64,000 nucleotides of DNA from contig CAWUHX010000324.1 in assembly GCA_963922205.1 (NCBI GenBank), positions 124,001 through 188,000 of the forward strand, read 5' to 3'. The position numbers were made by a program, and so were the translations under genes. Source of the stretch: Romanomermis culicivorax (lineage: Eukaryota > Nematoda > Enoplea > Mermithida > Mermithidae). The stretch's first letter is position 1. Each line of letters starts with the position of its first letter. Under the pieces are notes generated by a model. That model had not been told where the DNA came from, made no database searches, and worked only from the letters and a program-made list of their open reading frames with translations. Positions 35,001-48,605 of the stretch are shown here, one piece after another.

Positions 35001-38000
35001 ATAGATCATATTCAAAATGATATTTTTTGAAATGTTTTGGAGTTATGTTGCAAGAATATTCTCTCACTGCAGCGTTTAGAGACTGGTTCAACATTTTTTG
35101 AGACGAAGTCAAAAAAAGAAGGAAATAACAAATAATTTTTTGAAACAATCAACGATCTTTCTGATTAAAACTGGACCTTGTAGGTAGAATCTTTGTTGAG
35201 AAAGTCTCATTTCAAGAACACTGAATTTAAGCTTACGGGAGGTAAACTTAATATTCGTAATCCAGTAAACAATAACTACACTTGTGGGTTTCTATTTTAG
35301 ACCTCTTAAAATTCTTCTACATGTTATGCTTTTGAAATCTAAAAAATTTGATCCATGTTTCATTGAAGAACTGTCCTGAACATTAACATGAGTTCCATTC
35401 ACGATTCCTAGCTTTGAGAGATTAAGACGGTGCCTCATTTTCTACTGATTTTTTCCATCTCCTGTCTATGAATTCCATAGCTTTTCTTCTGCTTCCAATT
35501 TTCATGCAATTTTTACTTTAGGAGCGAACTCCTAGACACCTTGTTGAACAAGTCGCATATTGAAAAATTTTCCAAAGATGAATGGTTCAGTATGGCCGAT
35601 AAAAAATACAATGCCTTCACTCACACTTTGTACGATGCTTATAAGAAAGACTTCATCCGATACGAAGATCTTTCTCTCTTGATGACCAACGACTCCAATT
35701 TAAACGAGAGCGCCACCACATGGACCGGAACTTCGTCGCTTTTCTTCTCATTGACCACGTTGGCCACGATAGGTGAGATATTTTCGCTTGATAGTTTTGG
35801 TTTTGAAAGAATTCGTCACTTTTCAGTCCTTTGTACCCATCTTGTGGAAATATATCGAATTCTCATCAGAATCCTGAACGATGTTTTGGGATTCGAATTT
35901 TTCAAAAACCAGAAAGCTTTTCCGCGTTTGAAGTAAGAAAATATCTATATATACAACGAGAACTTTCCAATTGTTTTGCCTGACCACAGAATTTAAAAAA
36001 ATACAGTTTTATGTTTTACAGAATCAAAACAAAATTTATAAGACTACATGCCTAAAATTGAACAGTTTTTCCCTCCAGTGCAGTTTTTGCCAAAATTTAA
36101 AAGGTACTCTTCCCCGCTCCAAATCATTCTAGCGAAAAGAATTCGAGATATTCTCAAATCTCAAATCTGAATTTCGATTCGTGAAAAATTAATTCGATTC
36201 TTTGCTCCTTAGTCCTGGAATTTTAAAAAAATTTCAATTTCTCAAATGGCAAATGCATTAATATTTACATCAGCACAAAGTTTACAAAATTTGATTCAGT
36301 GTAATATCCGCTTTGCTTTACTTGAAATTTAGCGCATAAATCACCTGATTTCAGGATTTCTACCGAAACTGACGCCGAGAAATTGTGATTCGCTGCAAGA
36401 GAACAAATCAGCTGTTATAACAGTAAACGCATGACATTTTTTCGCAAAAAAGTACAGTAAATAGACATTTCGGATATCAATCTGAACATTGTATTGTTTT
36501 ACTGATTGTCATGATACAAGCTTTCCACGAGTGCAATTTGTGAACTGATATGCTTAACCTGTACGAGGTGATTGTGATCATTTTCTTGCAAATATTTATA
36601 GAATCTGTAATTTAGGTTATGGCAACGTGGTGCCTCATACCGAGCATGGTCGCATCCTGTGCGTATTTTTCGCCCTCTTCGGCACCCCATTGGCCTTGAT
36701 CACAATCGGCGACTTGGGAAAATTCACATCCGAATGTATAATGACCGGCTACGAGAAATACAAAAATGTCAAGCAACGTTTCAAATCGTGGACTTTATAC
36801 GTTAATTTCGCGACCAAATTTCGCCAAGCGAAGGATTTGTCGGCGTCCAACGACGATCCTAGTGCCGAAAAAATGTTGACGGAAGCAGCAATCATCACAC
36901 ACGATGAAATGAATAACGAAATTTCGAAGGACGTTGAACAAAATATGACGATTGAAGAAGAAAAGTCGAGCTCTGCGACCGACTATGAAGAAACCGATTC
37001 GACGATGAACGAAGAAGACATGATGTTTAATAGAATTAAGGTGCCATTTATTTTAGTTTTTAGCGTTTTAATCGGCTATATGGGTCTCGGGTCGATTCTG
37101 TTTCATATTATCGAGGAATGGAATTATACGGATTCTTTCTATTTTTGCTTCATCAGGTAATACAAACATTTATCTACAGGATTATGTACAAAGTTGTCCC
37201 TCTTTTGTCGTTATGAGTTTCGAAACAAACGGAATGTTTTCGGAAAGTTCACGAATTATCTACTATTTGAGATATGAAATGTATGATGGTACTTTTCATC
37301 TGCATTCAGTCTTACTATTGACAATTTATACTCGTATAAATTGCTCCACTCTCTTCTAATATAAAGATACAACGTAGAAGAGCTCTTATTTTCGTGCTCT
37401 GGTTCATTGAACTTAGAAGAAATTTGATAACAACATAAAAATAATTAGTACGTTGAAATCATTCCATGAAACAACAGACAAACTAACATGCTGAGAATCA
37501 TCTTTCTAGATATGCGACCGTATTTTATTTTACATTGCATTCGAGATTACCGTTTTTTCAAAACATTTCTCACCTATTAAATACGAACTTTACTCATTTT
37601 TTTTAAGTTTGACCACGATTGGCTTTGGCGACCTTGTTCCAAAGCAAGAGAAGTAAGATAAATATGTTCACATGACCTATCAGCTTGTAAACTAATCTAA
37701 TTTGATACTCTAATGCTGCATTCAAATTCTGTGTTTTATTCCACCAAACATGTTCACTTTTCAGATATATGCCCCTAATGTTACTCTACATCGGTTTCGG
37801 ATTAGCCATTACGACCATGTGTATAGATTTGGTTGGTCGACAATATATTTGGAAAATTCATTATTTCGGTCGCAAATTCGAAGAATCGGACTTTTTGAAT
37901 TTGCTGAAAAATCGAAAAGTGTTCCAAAAACAATTGCATTTGTGTCAGGAAAGACTTAACTTGCCGAATTTTGAATTCGATACTCTGGAAAGGTGAGTGA

Positions 38001-41000
38001 ATATGTGCACAAAAGTTTTTTTCCTCATGTTCTTCGTTTAGAATGATGACCGATTTGAGCAGTAAAATTTCTGAACAACAGGCGGCTGATAAATTGGTAT
38101 TATCACAAGAGAAACTCGACAACGAATTATTTTCCGAAGTGTAAGTCCGCATAATACTGATGGGAGCGAATTGGCAGATCTCCCAAAGCAAACGAATGTT
38201 GTCGCTCCCTGTTCATGTGCATTTCCTGAAATTTCCAATTTTCAAAATATCTTTCAAATTAAAATGCAAGAAAAACTTTTGGCCAAAGTTTTTGGGTTGA
38301 ACCACAAAATGGTTCACAAGGCACCACAGTAACTTGGGGTGCCGTTCTCTTCCAAAAGAAGTTCATTCATTGTCATAATCGGATACAAATCGGGAAATAG
38401 TTCCCTGTTTAGGGTATGCGTTCAAGAAAAAATATTTTACACATCTTTAGTTATATTTTTACTGAGTTATAACTTTCTGGCCAGGTGAACTCCTATTTTC
38501 GACCGAAATTAATATTCGGGGTTCTATAAATTCTTCTTGTCAAAAACAGTCTAATTTTTAATATGGAATTTTTTATGTTATGGATTATTCCAAATATTCA
38601 TTGATATATATACCTTTCTGACCTTAGACGATTTAGAAAGAGTTTAATAATTTGAATTTTTAGCGTTATCGACGACATTAGTATCAGCACAGCAGCCAGT
38701 TATTACGAAAGAATTTTGCAAACGTAAGACAGATTTTTTAAATTTGTTTTTAGGCATAGTTTCTAAATCTCAATTGTGTCGGATACATTTGCACTGATTC
38801 TGCAGAGCGAGTAGGAGTTGCGGCTAAAAATATAGAAAATGTGAAGCTTGTAATCCAGTTGATCCTTATCATCTTAATTCGAATTTTTGCGGATCAGTAA
38901 TTTGTTTGATAAATAAACTGTGTCTTCCTTCTAGCATGAAATGTGATCGTCAGCTAAGTAGCCCATCGGGACCGAGCGTCGAAATTCCATGCTCCCTAGG
39001 ATCGAATTATAGTTCTTTGGAAAGAGAAATGTATATTTTTTATAAAAAATGTTAGTACAGTTTATCGATGCTTAAATTTTTTTAGCATGTTGCAAATCTT
39101 AAACTTGCGTCTTTCGTCCAATTTACCGTATTCACCGTCGGGTCCTGACCCGGAAATCGATAGTTTCTTGTCGCCCAATCCGTCTTTTGAGGAACGGTTA
39201 AGATTGTACGTCAATCCAACCTCTAATTTTTTCGTCAGAGAATCACCGTCGGTTTTCGAATACGAATTTGTTCAATCGCCGGATTTCACCGAAATCGGTT
39301 GGTTTCTATGACAAATTCTTTGAACTTCGAAAAATTGTTGGAGCAGGAATCAGAAAGCTAGTTTTTTGTTCAGGAAAACGTTTACCCAAGATTTCTCGTT
39401 TGAAATCCTGCCCAGCGCCTATGTTTCCGTTGATTGAAGTAAGCAATAATATTTATTCATGCCCGATTGATTTTCAAGAAAAGAATTGTCATGCATCTCC
39501 TTAAGAACACGAAATTTTTTGATCATATGAATTATCAAAGTGTTCAGTTCTTGTTGACTTTTTTCAAAGTTACTCAATTCCATTTCGCTACCAACATACA
39601 AAATATCGATTTTAGCTTCTATTGCGAGCTTCAACGGATGTAAATATGTGTGAAAAAAATCAAAATGTTGCGCTGGAACGCTTTTTATGTTTTTCTGTTT
39701 TTTTTTGTCCCAGAAACTGACCGACAAACAAATCCTCGAAGATGCAGGTGCGCAAGAAAGCGTATGCATTGAACATAACTTGCCAGTACAGTAAGTCTCC
39801 TGCTCAGAATTTTCTCATTTCATATCGAATTATGATTTTTCTCGGTTATTTTAGTGGCCCACACTTCTCAAAAGAATTGCCTATCGTGGATTCGGATGAA
39901 GATGTTTTACCACCAAGATTGATAAGGTATGGTTTATAGTCTTTTTCAAACGACCCTCTGAAAGAATAAATATGCTCACGAAAATAATAAACAACTTGCA
40001 TGCACGGTATTGTGTTCTTTTCTCAGATTGGTTGTTGCAGGTAGAACTACAATTTGAAAAAAAGAAAGTGTATGCTTTCTATGCATGGTCATCACGTGCT
40101 TATTATTTTTTTTTTTGATTTTGTATATTTTGAGGCGTATTTGAAAATGAATTGAGTATCGATTGTCTTGTTTCGATTTGATAAACGTTTATATGCGGGT
40201 TTTCAGTCCTCTAGAAACGTCATCCGAATCAGAACTTTCGTCCGTGATTGACGCTGCTATAGAAGATTCGGGCGTCAAATATTATAAAGATCTCCCGGTT
40301 GTTTTGATCGACAATAAAACTGCAGAATGCGAAGAGGTGAGATGCATTAATTACACGAGTGCTTTTCATAGCTAAAAATCTTCGAACGAATCAAATTCTT
40401 TTGCTTTGAACAGTTATTCTGATTCTTATTTTAAATTTCAGGTGTAAATTCTGACATTGCACATGCTACAGTCCGTTTCACAGCCCACAGCAAATGAAGT
40501 AATATTATACTTACCGTTTTTCCCTTGGGCTTTCTTTACTCAGAAATTTGCACAAATGTGTAAAATAATTGAAAGCTGGCCCATACTTGATCCAAGAAAC
40601 GACGGAAAACGACTTTGCACTGCTGTAGGGTCATAACCTTTTAAACTTCGCCGAAATTTAGAACTGTTATTTCGGAAATTATTAATGGTCGATGATTAGT
40701 CTTGGAACGTTATTGTGATTTTCAAGATGATCTATCGTAAGCATGCTATGCTATTGAATATATTTCGTTGTTTGCTGATATCGGCCATAGACAAAGTTTA
40801 ATTGTTTACTAAATTTAAGCTAATTTTATTGTAGAGAAGCCCCACGAAGAAACACAGTTACGGTAACATTACTTCATTTTCCCTGGGCTATCGAATGCAC
40901 TATAGCATGTGTAATTCAGAATTTACATTTGGAAATGTTCCCTCTTTTGTATTCAGCATAAAAATTGCTGTAGTTTAGTTTCCATATTTTTTATGCTCAC

Positions 41001-43433
41001 ATAGAAAATAATTTTTCCGTGATTCGATAGCATCATTTCAAAAAGAAAATGCAAAAAAATCTGGACAGAATCAACCAACCTACACTGGATCCAATTTTTA
41101 AATGACCTTTTGCAATTTGAAACGGTTTAGCTAAATATCATCACGTCGAAACATCGTCAGGATTGTATTTCAATAAGCGCAGCGAAGTGAAGTGGAAGTG
41201 GAACTTTCGCGTCAAAAATCATGCTCTTACTTTATCGTTTCTTACCTAGTATGTAACGCTGCTTTTTGGATCATTTAAAAGGTCGAAAAATTGAGTTAGA
41301 AACGGTCTAAGTCTATCATGAGTTCGAAAGTCAAAAAACAATAATTTTTTGGTACATATAATTTATTTGGCCGAAAAGTTGTATTGAAAATCAAGTTCCA
41401 TCCAACTTACACGATCCTCTCTCAACAAGTTTCCACATTTCTCATTTGAAAAAGGTAACTTTTCAGGTTCTACATTGCGCTTATAATGCCGATCGTAAAT
41501 ATTTTTGCAAATCCATCCCGCCGATTATCGTTATGGAAAATTACAGTTTCGTTATGGACGCTGCCGATTTAGACCCAGTTGCGTTGACCGAATTGTTGAC
41601 TGTAGAAAATTCGTGTTGGAAAAATACCAGTCAACCGATTCATTATTATTTTTCGGCCGACCGTTCGTTGTTCCGCAGGGTGCAAGTTGTTGTATTGCGG
41701 GGCGAAATTGTCAAGGCAGTTTTGGCCCAACCAAAACGACTAAGTCGGGGCGCTCAAAGGAAGTCGGCGTCAACTGCTAAAGATTTCAAAGTGAAAATTT
41801 CTTGAGAAAAATTGCAAAGGCGTCTCTAGCGTAATATTTTATGGAGTCGCATCAAAATCAAATTTTTCAACCTATAGTTTTTACTGTCGCTTGCGTATAT
41901 CAGGGATCAATCTTTCTTATCTTTTTTGTGATTCTTTCTTTCAAAGGTTTTTTCTCCTTTCTAGGATGTGCCGTTGAATCAAGTGTACAAAACATGCCGA
42001 TTTTATAGCCATTGGAGATCTTGCCCATTATTTCACCGAATTTTGACCGTTATGTCTCTAGTATCAACCGAAAATACGGCACCAATTCCACCGCCGTTCA
42101 GCAGGTAGTCGTCTGTCTGTTTGAATGTTTACATTTCTTGTCTTTTCACTTCACCCTGATCCATTCCTGTTGTAAATTAGTGCTCATATTCAAGTAATTT
42201 AACAATGCCGATTCTGATTCACTTTCTTTGGTTGTTTTTCTGTTCAACATGTTTCTGATACAAAATTCTACTTCTCCTCCTTGTTATTCTGTCTTCTACC
42301 TCAACATTGTTTTTTCAAACCTCTTTTCGTGAATTTCATTTCTGCTCTCTGTATCCCTTTAATTTTTTGTATTCTTCATTTTCCTTCTCATATTTTTATT
42401 TATTGCTGGATAGTTTCTCTGCCTGATTGCTTACTTCGTTTTGCTTTCGTCCATTCCTGTAGCTAGGTTTTTTGTTCTATGTTCTACTTTTTGTCATCTT
42501 AACTATGCACCTTGTTTTGTAATGCTCTCATTTTCTAAGCATGTTTTAATCATGAATTCCTCATAAAGTTCATTTTATTTCTGGTTTCCATTTTTCTTTG
42601 CTTCTCTTCTTTTCTTCATCAGGTTTGTTCTTTGCTTTTTTTCTTTCCTTTCATTTTCTTTCCTTTTCTTTTCTTTTCTTTTCTTTTCTTTTCTTTTCTT
42701 TTCTTTTCTTTTCTTTTCTTTTCTTTTCTTTTCTTTTCTTTTCTTTTCTTTTTTTTATTTTCTTTTCTTTTCTTTCCCTTTCTTTTCTTTTCTTTTCTTT
42801 TCTTTTCTTTTCTTTTCTTTTCTTTTCTTTTCTTTTCTTTTCTTTTCTTTTCTTTTCTTTTCTTTTCTTTTCTTTTCTTTTCTTTTCTTTTCTTTTCTTT
42901 TCTTTTCTTTTCTTTTCTTTTCTTTTCTTTTCTTTTCTTTTCTTTTCTTTTCTTTTCTTTTCTTTTCTTTTCTTTTCTTTTCTTTTCTTTTCTTTTCTTT
43001 TCTTTTCTTTTCTTTTCTTTTCTTTTCTTTTCTTTTCTTTTACTCCTCTCGATTGGACGTTTTTTGAAACTTTTTCCATTGTGATGATGCTTATGGTAAT
43101 TTTTCACTCTCTTTTAGAAGATCTTTATCCATTAGCAAAGGAGCCTCTCCGTCACCCTTATCTATTTCGACAATTCAGGCTATGGCCGAACACAGGCGAA
43201 TTTTTGTTCAATTTTTATGGCGTTCAAAAGAAACGGAGAAACAACGCGTTTTAGCTGAATACGAATCTCAATTGGTCGCTCAATCTAAACGTTCGATGCT
43301 ACGTTCTTCGAGTAGAAATTCAGACTTGGATCTCATGCGTAATCCTCGTTTGTCAATTGGCGGAGGTCGGGAATCACGTTCGTCCGTTTCCAGCAATAAA
43401 TCCATCAGTGCTCAACATTCACGGGCGAAATGA
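32055..43433 (+). CDS. Two-pore-domain (TWK family) potassium channel, 17 exons
   Basis: Exons: 32055-32183, 34780-34925, 35522-35772, 36616-37156, 37608-37652, 37765-37992, 38042-38140, 38664-38723, 38935-39030, 39086-39297, 39374-39438, 39714-39790, 39855-39926, 40207-40336, 41467-41790, 41965-42104, 43118-43433. These join in frame to about 976 residues. The order is M1 (about 49-70), P1 with TTLATIGYGN (about 169-178), M2, M3, P2 with TTIGFGD (about 357-363) and M4 ending near 394, then a cytosolic tail of about 580 residues ending in Ser/Arg-rich sequence. It should sit in the plasma membrane as a dimer carrying leak K+ current. The P1 filter codons span the exon 3/4 junction. The exon 15 end (GTGAAA donor) and the choice of first exon are least certain. 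A TTTTTCAG acceptor ends at 31984, 70 nt before the ATG. AATAAA lies at 43518. I cannot say which twk paralogue it is. Confidence 0.9.
32184..34779 (+). other. Intron 1 of the TWK channel
   Basis: The donor GTGAGT is at 32184 and the acceptor TTTTGGACAG ends at 34779. I see no gene or bounded repeat in it. Confidence 0.7.
42656..43041. repeat. Pentanucleotide microsatellite (TTTTC)n, about 75 copies
   Basis: Near-pure TTTTC units are interrupted once around 42750-42780. It lies in the last intron of the TWK channel (42105-43117), about 75 bp before the acceptor of the final exon. All ORFs over it are artefacts of the repeat. Confidence 0.97.
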
Positions 43434-44990
43434 TAACAGTGAAGAGACTCTCGAAAGAGTGAAAGTAATCTTTCATTCATGCGTTTATTGTTATCCTTGA
43501 GTTACGATTATTCATGAAATAAAAGAACTCTACAGATAGAATACGAGAAGGGTCATTTTTAAAAAATCGTTAGCGCTTGAAAAAATTTATTTCCACTTTA
43601 AAGAAATTGTTACCTTCGAACATGATGCACAAAATTTTTTCAAGATGCATCGCAAAAATTTCAAGATACTTCGCAAAAATTTCAAGATGCATCGCAACAA
43701 AATCAAAATGTGAGAGCTTTTTGATGTTCGACTTTCTTTTCTAGTGCATAGCAATTTTTTCAACATAGTATTGAACAAAATCAAGACTGCATCCTGAAAA
43801 AAATTGACATGGCATTTTGAGGAAATCAAGATCTCATCTTGAAAAAATCAAGATCCCATTTTGAAAAAGGTCAAGCTGTCATCCTGAAAAAGGTCAAAAT
43901 GTCATCTCGAAAAAATCAAGATCTAATTTTGAAAAAATACCAAGATCCCGTCCCGAAAAAAAATCGAGATGGGGCACATCAGAGGATGAGAATTTCTGAA
44001 ACTAGGCAATCAAAGGCGTTGCGCTGCCTCTTATGTTTAACGGGAACCCTTAAAATTGGATTTCTGTGGTCATGGCTTCCTGGCAAAGGCAACCTGGATT
44101 TTTACGGGGATGGCAGAGTGGAAGGAGGTTATTTTGAAAATGGACGTATTGATTTCTCATTAAAATTTTTATTTTTCCAGATTTTCAGAAAAAACGTCAA
44201 AAGTGTTTGTTTTTCACCCAAAAATTATGAAAAATAATCATAATTCTGGACTTTCTCGACTATTTCAAGATCATTCCCTATGTGCTCAGGAATCCGACTA
44301 ACAAACGAAAATTCGGAATTTTATTCAAAATTACTATATTTAGTTTCTGGTCTATATTTTAATTTTTCTGTCGTGACTGAAAAAACAATGAGTTTTGAGA
44401 TCAAAAATCACGAAAAATTTTATCAAGGAAACAGCTCCAGCTGAGCTGCAGCTCAACCCCATATGATTCATTATGGCCCTTGTTCAGCAAACAGCGAGAT
44501 AGTTAGCCTACCATTTAGCTTTAGCCTGTCTCTAGCTGGCCCCTCTTTTCGACATTCGGGCAGAAATTCCTTCAACAGAAGTGAGGTTCACAAAAATGTC
44601 CCTGTAGATCCCACAATATTGGCCGTTGAACTTGATAATTTTACCGAAGATAGTTTACGGCTTTGATCTACATCTAGTCAAAGTTCAGTCAAAATCTGAG
44701 ATGATCGAGCGGGAACCCCCGGGACACTTGGCGTAGAATTACTTGGAACAGCATGAATAATAAAGAAATTTCGATGAAAATAGGATCAAAAAAAATTCGA
44801 AAGAGCCATTAATACATATCTTCTTTGAATTTCGATTAGAGAAGATGATATATTTACGTATCGGAGAGTTTGTCACTTGATGTATTCTGTCTCGACAAGC
44901 AGGTTTGTTGATTTTGTAGACAGCCATTCAAAACTGATGAGTTTACTGTATTCTATATTGAAAAGAATTTGGAATTGAGAAAATTTTGAT
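43434..44990. other. 3' flank of the TWK channel with a short-unit tandem repeat
   Basis: The polyadenylation signal AATAAA is at 43518. From about 43625 to 43970 degenerate units of 20-27 bp (TTCAAGATGCATCGCAAAAA, later GAAAAAATCAAGATCYCAT) are repeated. The remainder to 44990 shows nothing I recognise. Confidence 0.55.
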
Positions 44991-44998
44991 CACCTCGG

Positions 44999-46016
44999 CA
45001 CTGTTTTTTTTTTTCCCCCGGGCCTTTTCCCCAAATGGGGAAAGGGATCAAAATTTTTTTCCCCATTTTCCCGAAGTCGTTTTTTTCGCTTAAAAATGCT
45101 CACAGACGCTTTATTTACGTGTTTCTGGGCTTTTTCAAGCCTTCTGGTGTTTTTAGACCCATTAATTCATCAAAATTGAGGAAAAAATTGAAATTTTCGA
45201 GTTCAAAGTTTAATCTACAAGCATTGGAACAAACTTTCAAGCAAACTATCCGAAAGCATAATGACTTTGAATTACATGAGAAATCGATGGTTAAGTCCTC
45301 CATGTTGACAATTGAGAACCTAAAAGGGATGTTAATCTTTCCGGCGCGAAGCGCCGGAAAAATTTTTTGGGTTTTGATATTCTGCGACGCTAGAAAATCA
45401 ATTTTCCGAACGTTTATTTCAAGAAGTAGATTTGAATTTTGTGTTCAAAAGCCGTAATTTCTAGAATTTTACTCGAAAAATGTTAAAACCAGTATAATTT
45501 ATTTGTAAACTCTCATACTTGGTCGAAAATATATGAGTAAGCAGAGTATAAATTTCCGAAAGATATTTCCATGAAGCATTCAAATTGATTTTACGTTAGA
45601 AAAGAAATAATTGCATCAAAAAGCTTAGAGACTTGACGCATTGATCTTTCTCAAAAGGAAAAAATGCGAATCTTCATTAAATATCATGATAAAATATTGA
45701 AGATTACCAATGAAAACATGAGATAATACGTTCAAGATGATGAAAACTATTATAGATTATATGATAAATGAAAGTAGACATGCTAAAAGCCGCGCCAGGG
45801 GTTAGTAATGCATAATAATGATTATTATAGTTATAATCGGCGCGAAGCGCCGGAAAATTTTGAGATTATGACCTTCTAAAATGCACCAAAATGCATCTTT
45901 TCTGTATCCGATCCCCAAAATTTTCTTCCCCAAATGGGGAAAGAGCCCAAAATTTTTTTCCCCTTTCCGAATTTTTTTTCCCGAAAAAGCACGATTTGGG
46001 GAAAAAAAAAACAGTG
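44999..46016. mobile_element. hAT-like element, first of three stacked on CACCTCGGTG
   Basis: The ends are CACTGTTTTTTTTTTTCCCC and GGGGAAAAAAAAAACAGTG. CACCTCGG flanks both sides exactly (44991-44998, 46017-46024). It contains GGCGCgaaGCGCC palindromes at 45343 and 45839 and repeats shared with 14424-17110. The 140-codon frame at 45035-45457 has no recognised domain. Confidence 0.88.
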
Positions 46017-46158
46017 CACCTCGGTGCAGCGTTTTTTTTTGTGCACGGACATTTGTGCCAATTGGCACAAGAGGCCAAAAAAATTTGTGCCAATAGCACA
46101 AATAATTTTTTTTCTATTAGAAACATACTGAAAACTGCAGAAAAGTTATAGGCCAAAA

Positions 46159-46356
46159 CATACCTGTAAGACCTCCGACCAGTTGGGGGGGGGGTAGGAA
46201 AAAGTCGAAATTTTTCCCAAAAAAGGCCAAAAAACATACACTTTTAGGCAAATTTTTTTAATTTTTTCCCAACTGGGGGGGTTGGGGGGTAAATGATTTT
46301 GGGTACTGGGTTGGCCGAGTTGGGGGGTCCCCCCCCCCCCCCCAAGTACAGGTATG
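46159..46356. mobile_element. 198-bp CATACCTGTA MITE with exact 8-bp target duplication
   Basis: The ends are CATACCTGTAAGACCTCC and AAGTACAGGTATG, with G and C runs inside. GGCCAAAA flanks both sides exactly. Confidence 0.88.
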
Positions 46357-46664
46357 GGCCAAAAGCTTGATAAAAAGTTAGCGTTTAACGCATTAATTTC
46401 TTGTAAAAATCGTGCCCAACCTATTTTTCAGCTAACCATATCGGAGAGACAAGAGAAAAAGTGCAAGTAGTTCACGACGACGACTTGAAAAAAATGGAAT
46501 GCTGAGAAAATTTAAATAACTCTAGAATCTAGGAAGTTCAGATTGATTCAATTTTCGACTACATTATATAATATATATTTAGCAACAAGGTAAAGATTAG
46601 AGAAAATAAAGTCGAAAATTGTGTAAATTTTTGATCAAAACATTGTACCATTACCAACGATATC

Positions 46665-46850
46665 CATACCTTGTAAGACCTCCGACCAGTTGGGGGGGGG
46701 GGTAGGAAAAAGTCGAAATTTTTCCCAAAAAAGGCCAAAAAACATACACTTTTTTTAAAATTTTTTCCAAACTGGGGGGAATGATTTTGGGTACAGGGTT
46801 GGCCATGTTTGGGGGGGTCCCCCCCAACCCCCCCCCCAAGTACAGGTATG
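46665..46850. mobile_element. 186-bp CATACCTGTA MITE with exact 8-bp target duplication
   Basis: Same family as 46159-46356. ACGATATC flanks both sides exactly (46657-46664, 46851-46858). Confidence 0.88.
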
Positions 46851-46934
46851 ACGATATCAATTTTTTATTTGAATTAATCAAACACAAAAAGTAAGAATTT
46901 CAGTTTTAAATCCGAATCTAAACGAATGAACAGA

Positions 46935-47138
46935 GAATAAGGTAAAGTGGGGTGACTTTGATCAGAGTATGGCAATTGATAACTATTTGAGATAAGCAGG
47001 TCATTTTTGCTGCGTAGTTAACCCCTGCTGTGAGGTTGTCTACACAGCGAAAATGACCTGCTGATCTCAAATAGTTATCAAATGCCATACTCTGATCAAA
47101 GTCGCCCCTGATCAAAGTCACGCCACTTTACCTTATTC
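46935..47138. mobile_element. Near-perfect foldback of about 200 bp with AGGTAAAGTGG ends
   Basis: Arms of about 80 bp (GGTAAAGTGGGGTGACTTTG, then GATCAGAGTATGGCAA) are opposed around a short loop. The right arm holds an extra CCCCTGATCAAAGTC unit. The tips fit a TA target duplication, as in Tc1/mariner MITEs. Confidence 0.75.
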
Positions 47139-47454
47139 AGAATTTCTTATCATTCATCAGTCATTGACAGCCTAAAAGTTTTCTGCAACAATACTAATAC
47201 GCTGTTCGAAGAGAAATCGTTCGCGTTCAGGTCAAATATACGAATAGGAAATATAACATTCATTGACTCGGTGCGAAGCGCCAAAAAAATTTTGCATTTT
47301 CAGATATCAAAACGTCTAAAAATCAGGGAAATTTAATATTTGACCAGCCGTAAGTTTTGTGCGAATTGGCACAAACGCTTAAAATTTTTTGTGCCATTCC
47401 AACTTTTTTGTTCCAAAAACCATGTTTTGGCACAAAAAAAACACTGCCTCGGTG

Positions 47455-48605
47455 CAGGGTTTCTTTTTTTGCTTTTTTGCACAGGCCAGGTTTCAATGTG
47501 CAACTTGGGGAAAATTTTTGGTTGCACAGGTAAATTTTTGGTTGCTCACTCTTAAATTAATAAATTCGCTTAATTTTATCGGGAAAACTATCCTATATAT
47601 TTGTTTTCTTGTATTTCATTCGATGCGCGTCGGTTTTAGGCTTTTAAAGCCCAATTTTCTGAGTTTTGGTGAGAAAATGAAAAGATAAATATATGGCTAG
47701 ACTAGAGTGATTTGTTCGGCGCGCAGCGCCGAAAGTTTTTTCTGACTTTCAATATATTCTACAACGCCGAAAAATAAAATTTTCCAGCTTTTATTTCCCA
47801 GACAGAAGGTTTGATTTTTTTTGCCAATTTTTTCTAATTTTTTTCCGAACAGGGGGGTTGGGTATATGGTTGGCCACCCCCCAACCCTCCCCCCCCCCCC
47901 CCCCCAATCACAGGTATGCGGAGATGTATTTTTATGCGTTAAAAATAGAAATTAGTGAAAATTTTCCGGCGCTTTGCGCCGGGTTTTAATTATTTAATAA
48001 CTTTACTATATTACTCCAGTGCGCGGTTCGAAAATATCATTCTAACTAATGCTTATAGGTTTTAATTATCAACGTATCATGGATAAATGCTTGATCCTGT
48101 GTTATTTTTTGCGATCTTTAGAGACATTTTGGCATTTGTGTGATTAGAACATTTTGAATCCAAGTAGAAATACTTGCTGGTTGAAGAATTGAAGTTCATA
48201 TTTGCTTTGCCCTAATTTTGAATTGTAGTTTGTCCGACTGAAAATTCATTATTTTTCCTGAAAAATTAAACCTTCTGTCCTGGAAACAAAAGTTGAAAAG
48301 ATTCATTTTCCAGCAATCTAGGATAACAAAATTCCCAAAAAAAATTCGGCTCATAACAGTGTTTTCATTTTATCAAATTACTCATACCAGTGTTTTCATT
48401 TTATCTTCAAAACTCAAAAAAATGGATTCTAAAAGCCTAAAACCGACGCAATTCGATTGAAATACTGGAAAAATAGATTTGGTGGTTTTTCCGATTAAAT
48501 TAGGCTAATTTATTGATGTTAGAGTGAGCAACCAAAAATCTATCTGTGCAACCAAAATTTTTTCCCAAGTTGCACATTGCACTGGCCTGTGAAAAAAAAA
48601 CCCTC
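47455..48605. mobile_element. hAT-like element, third of three stacked on CACCTCGGTG
   Basis: The ends are CAGGGTTTCTTTTTTTGC and GAAAAAAAAACCCTC. CCTCGGTG flanks both sides exactly (47447-47454, 48606-48613). Inverted arms continue inward (CACAGGCCAG, then TGTGCAACTTGGG; and GAGTGAGCAACCAAAA at the right). GC palindromes lie at 47718 and 47968, and a truncated CATACCTGTA MITE end at 47830-47918. Confidence 0.85.

Larger units (their letters stand above)
46027..47446. mobile_element. hAT-like element, second of three stacked on CACCTCGGTG
   Basis: The ends are CAGCGTTTTTTTTTGTGCAC and GGCACAAAAAAAACACTG. CCTCGGTG flanks both sides exactly (46019-46026, 47447-47454). It has itself received three insertions: MITEs at 46159-46356 and 46665-46850, and an inverted repeat at 46935-47138. 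A minus-strand relative lies at 10755-11025. Confidence 0.85.

Noticed and set aside
41505..41780. 91-codon ORF in another frame over exon 15 of the TWK channel
   Set aside because: The frame at 41467-41790 joins in phase with both neighbouring exons and matches their codon use; the other frame does not.
42007..42104. Acceptor TTTTATAG at 42008 as the start of TWK exon 16
   Set aside because: It would leave the following exon out of frame. Using CTTTCTAG at 41964 restores the frame into the last exon.
42598..43254. Overlapping ORFs of 140-218 codons rich in Phe/Ser/Leu or Lys/Arg/Glu
   Set aside because: They only translate the TTTTC microsatellite, whose unit length keeps several frames open on both strands.
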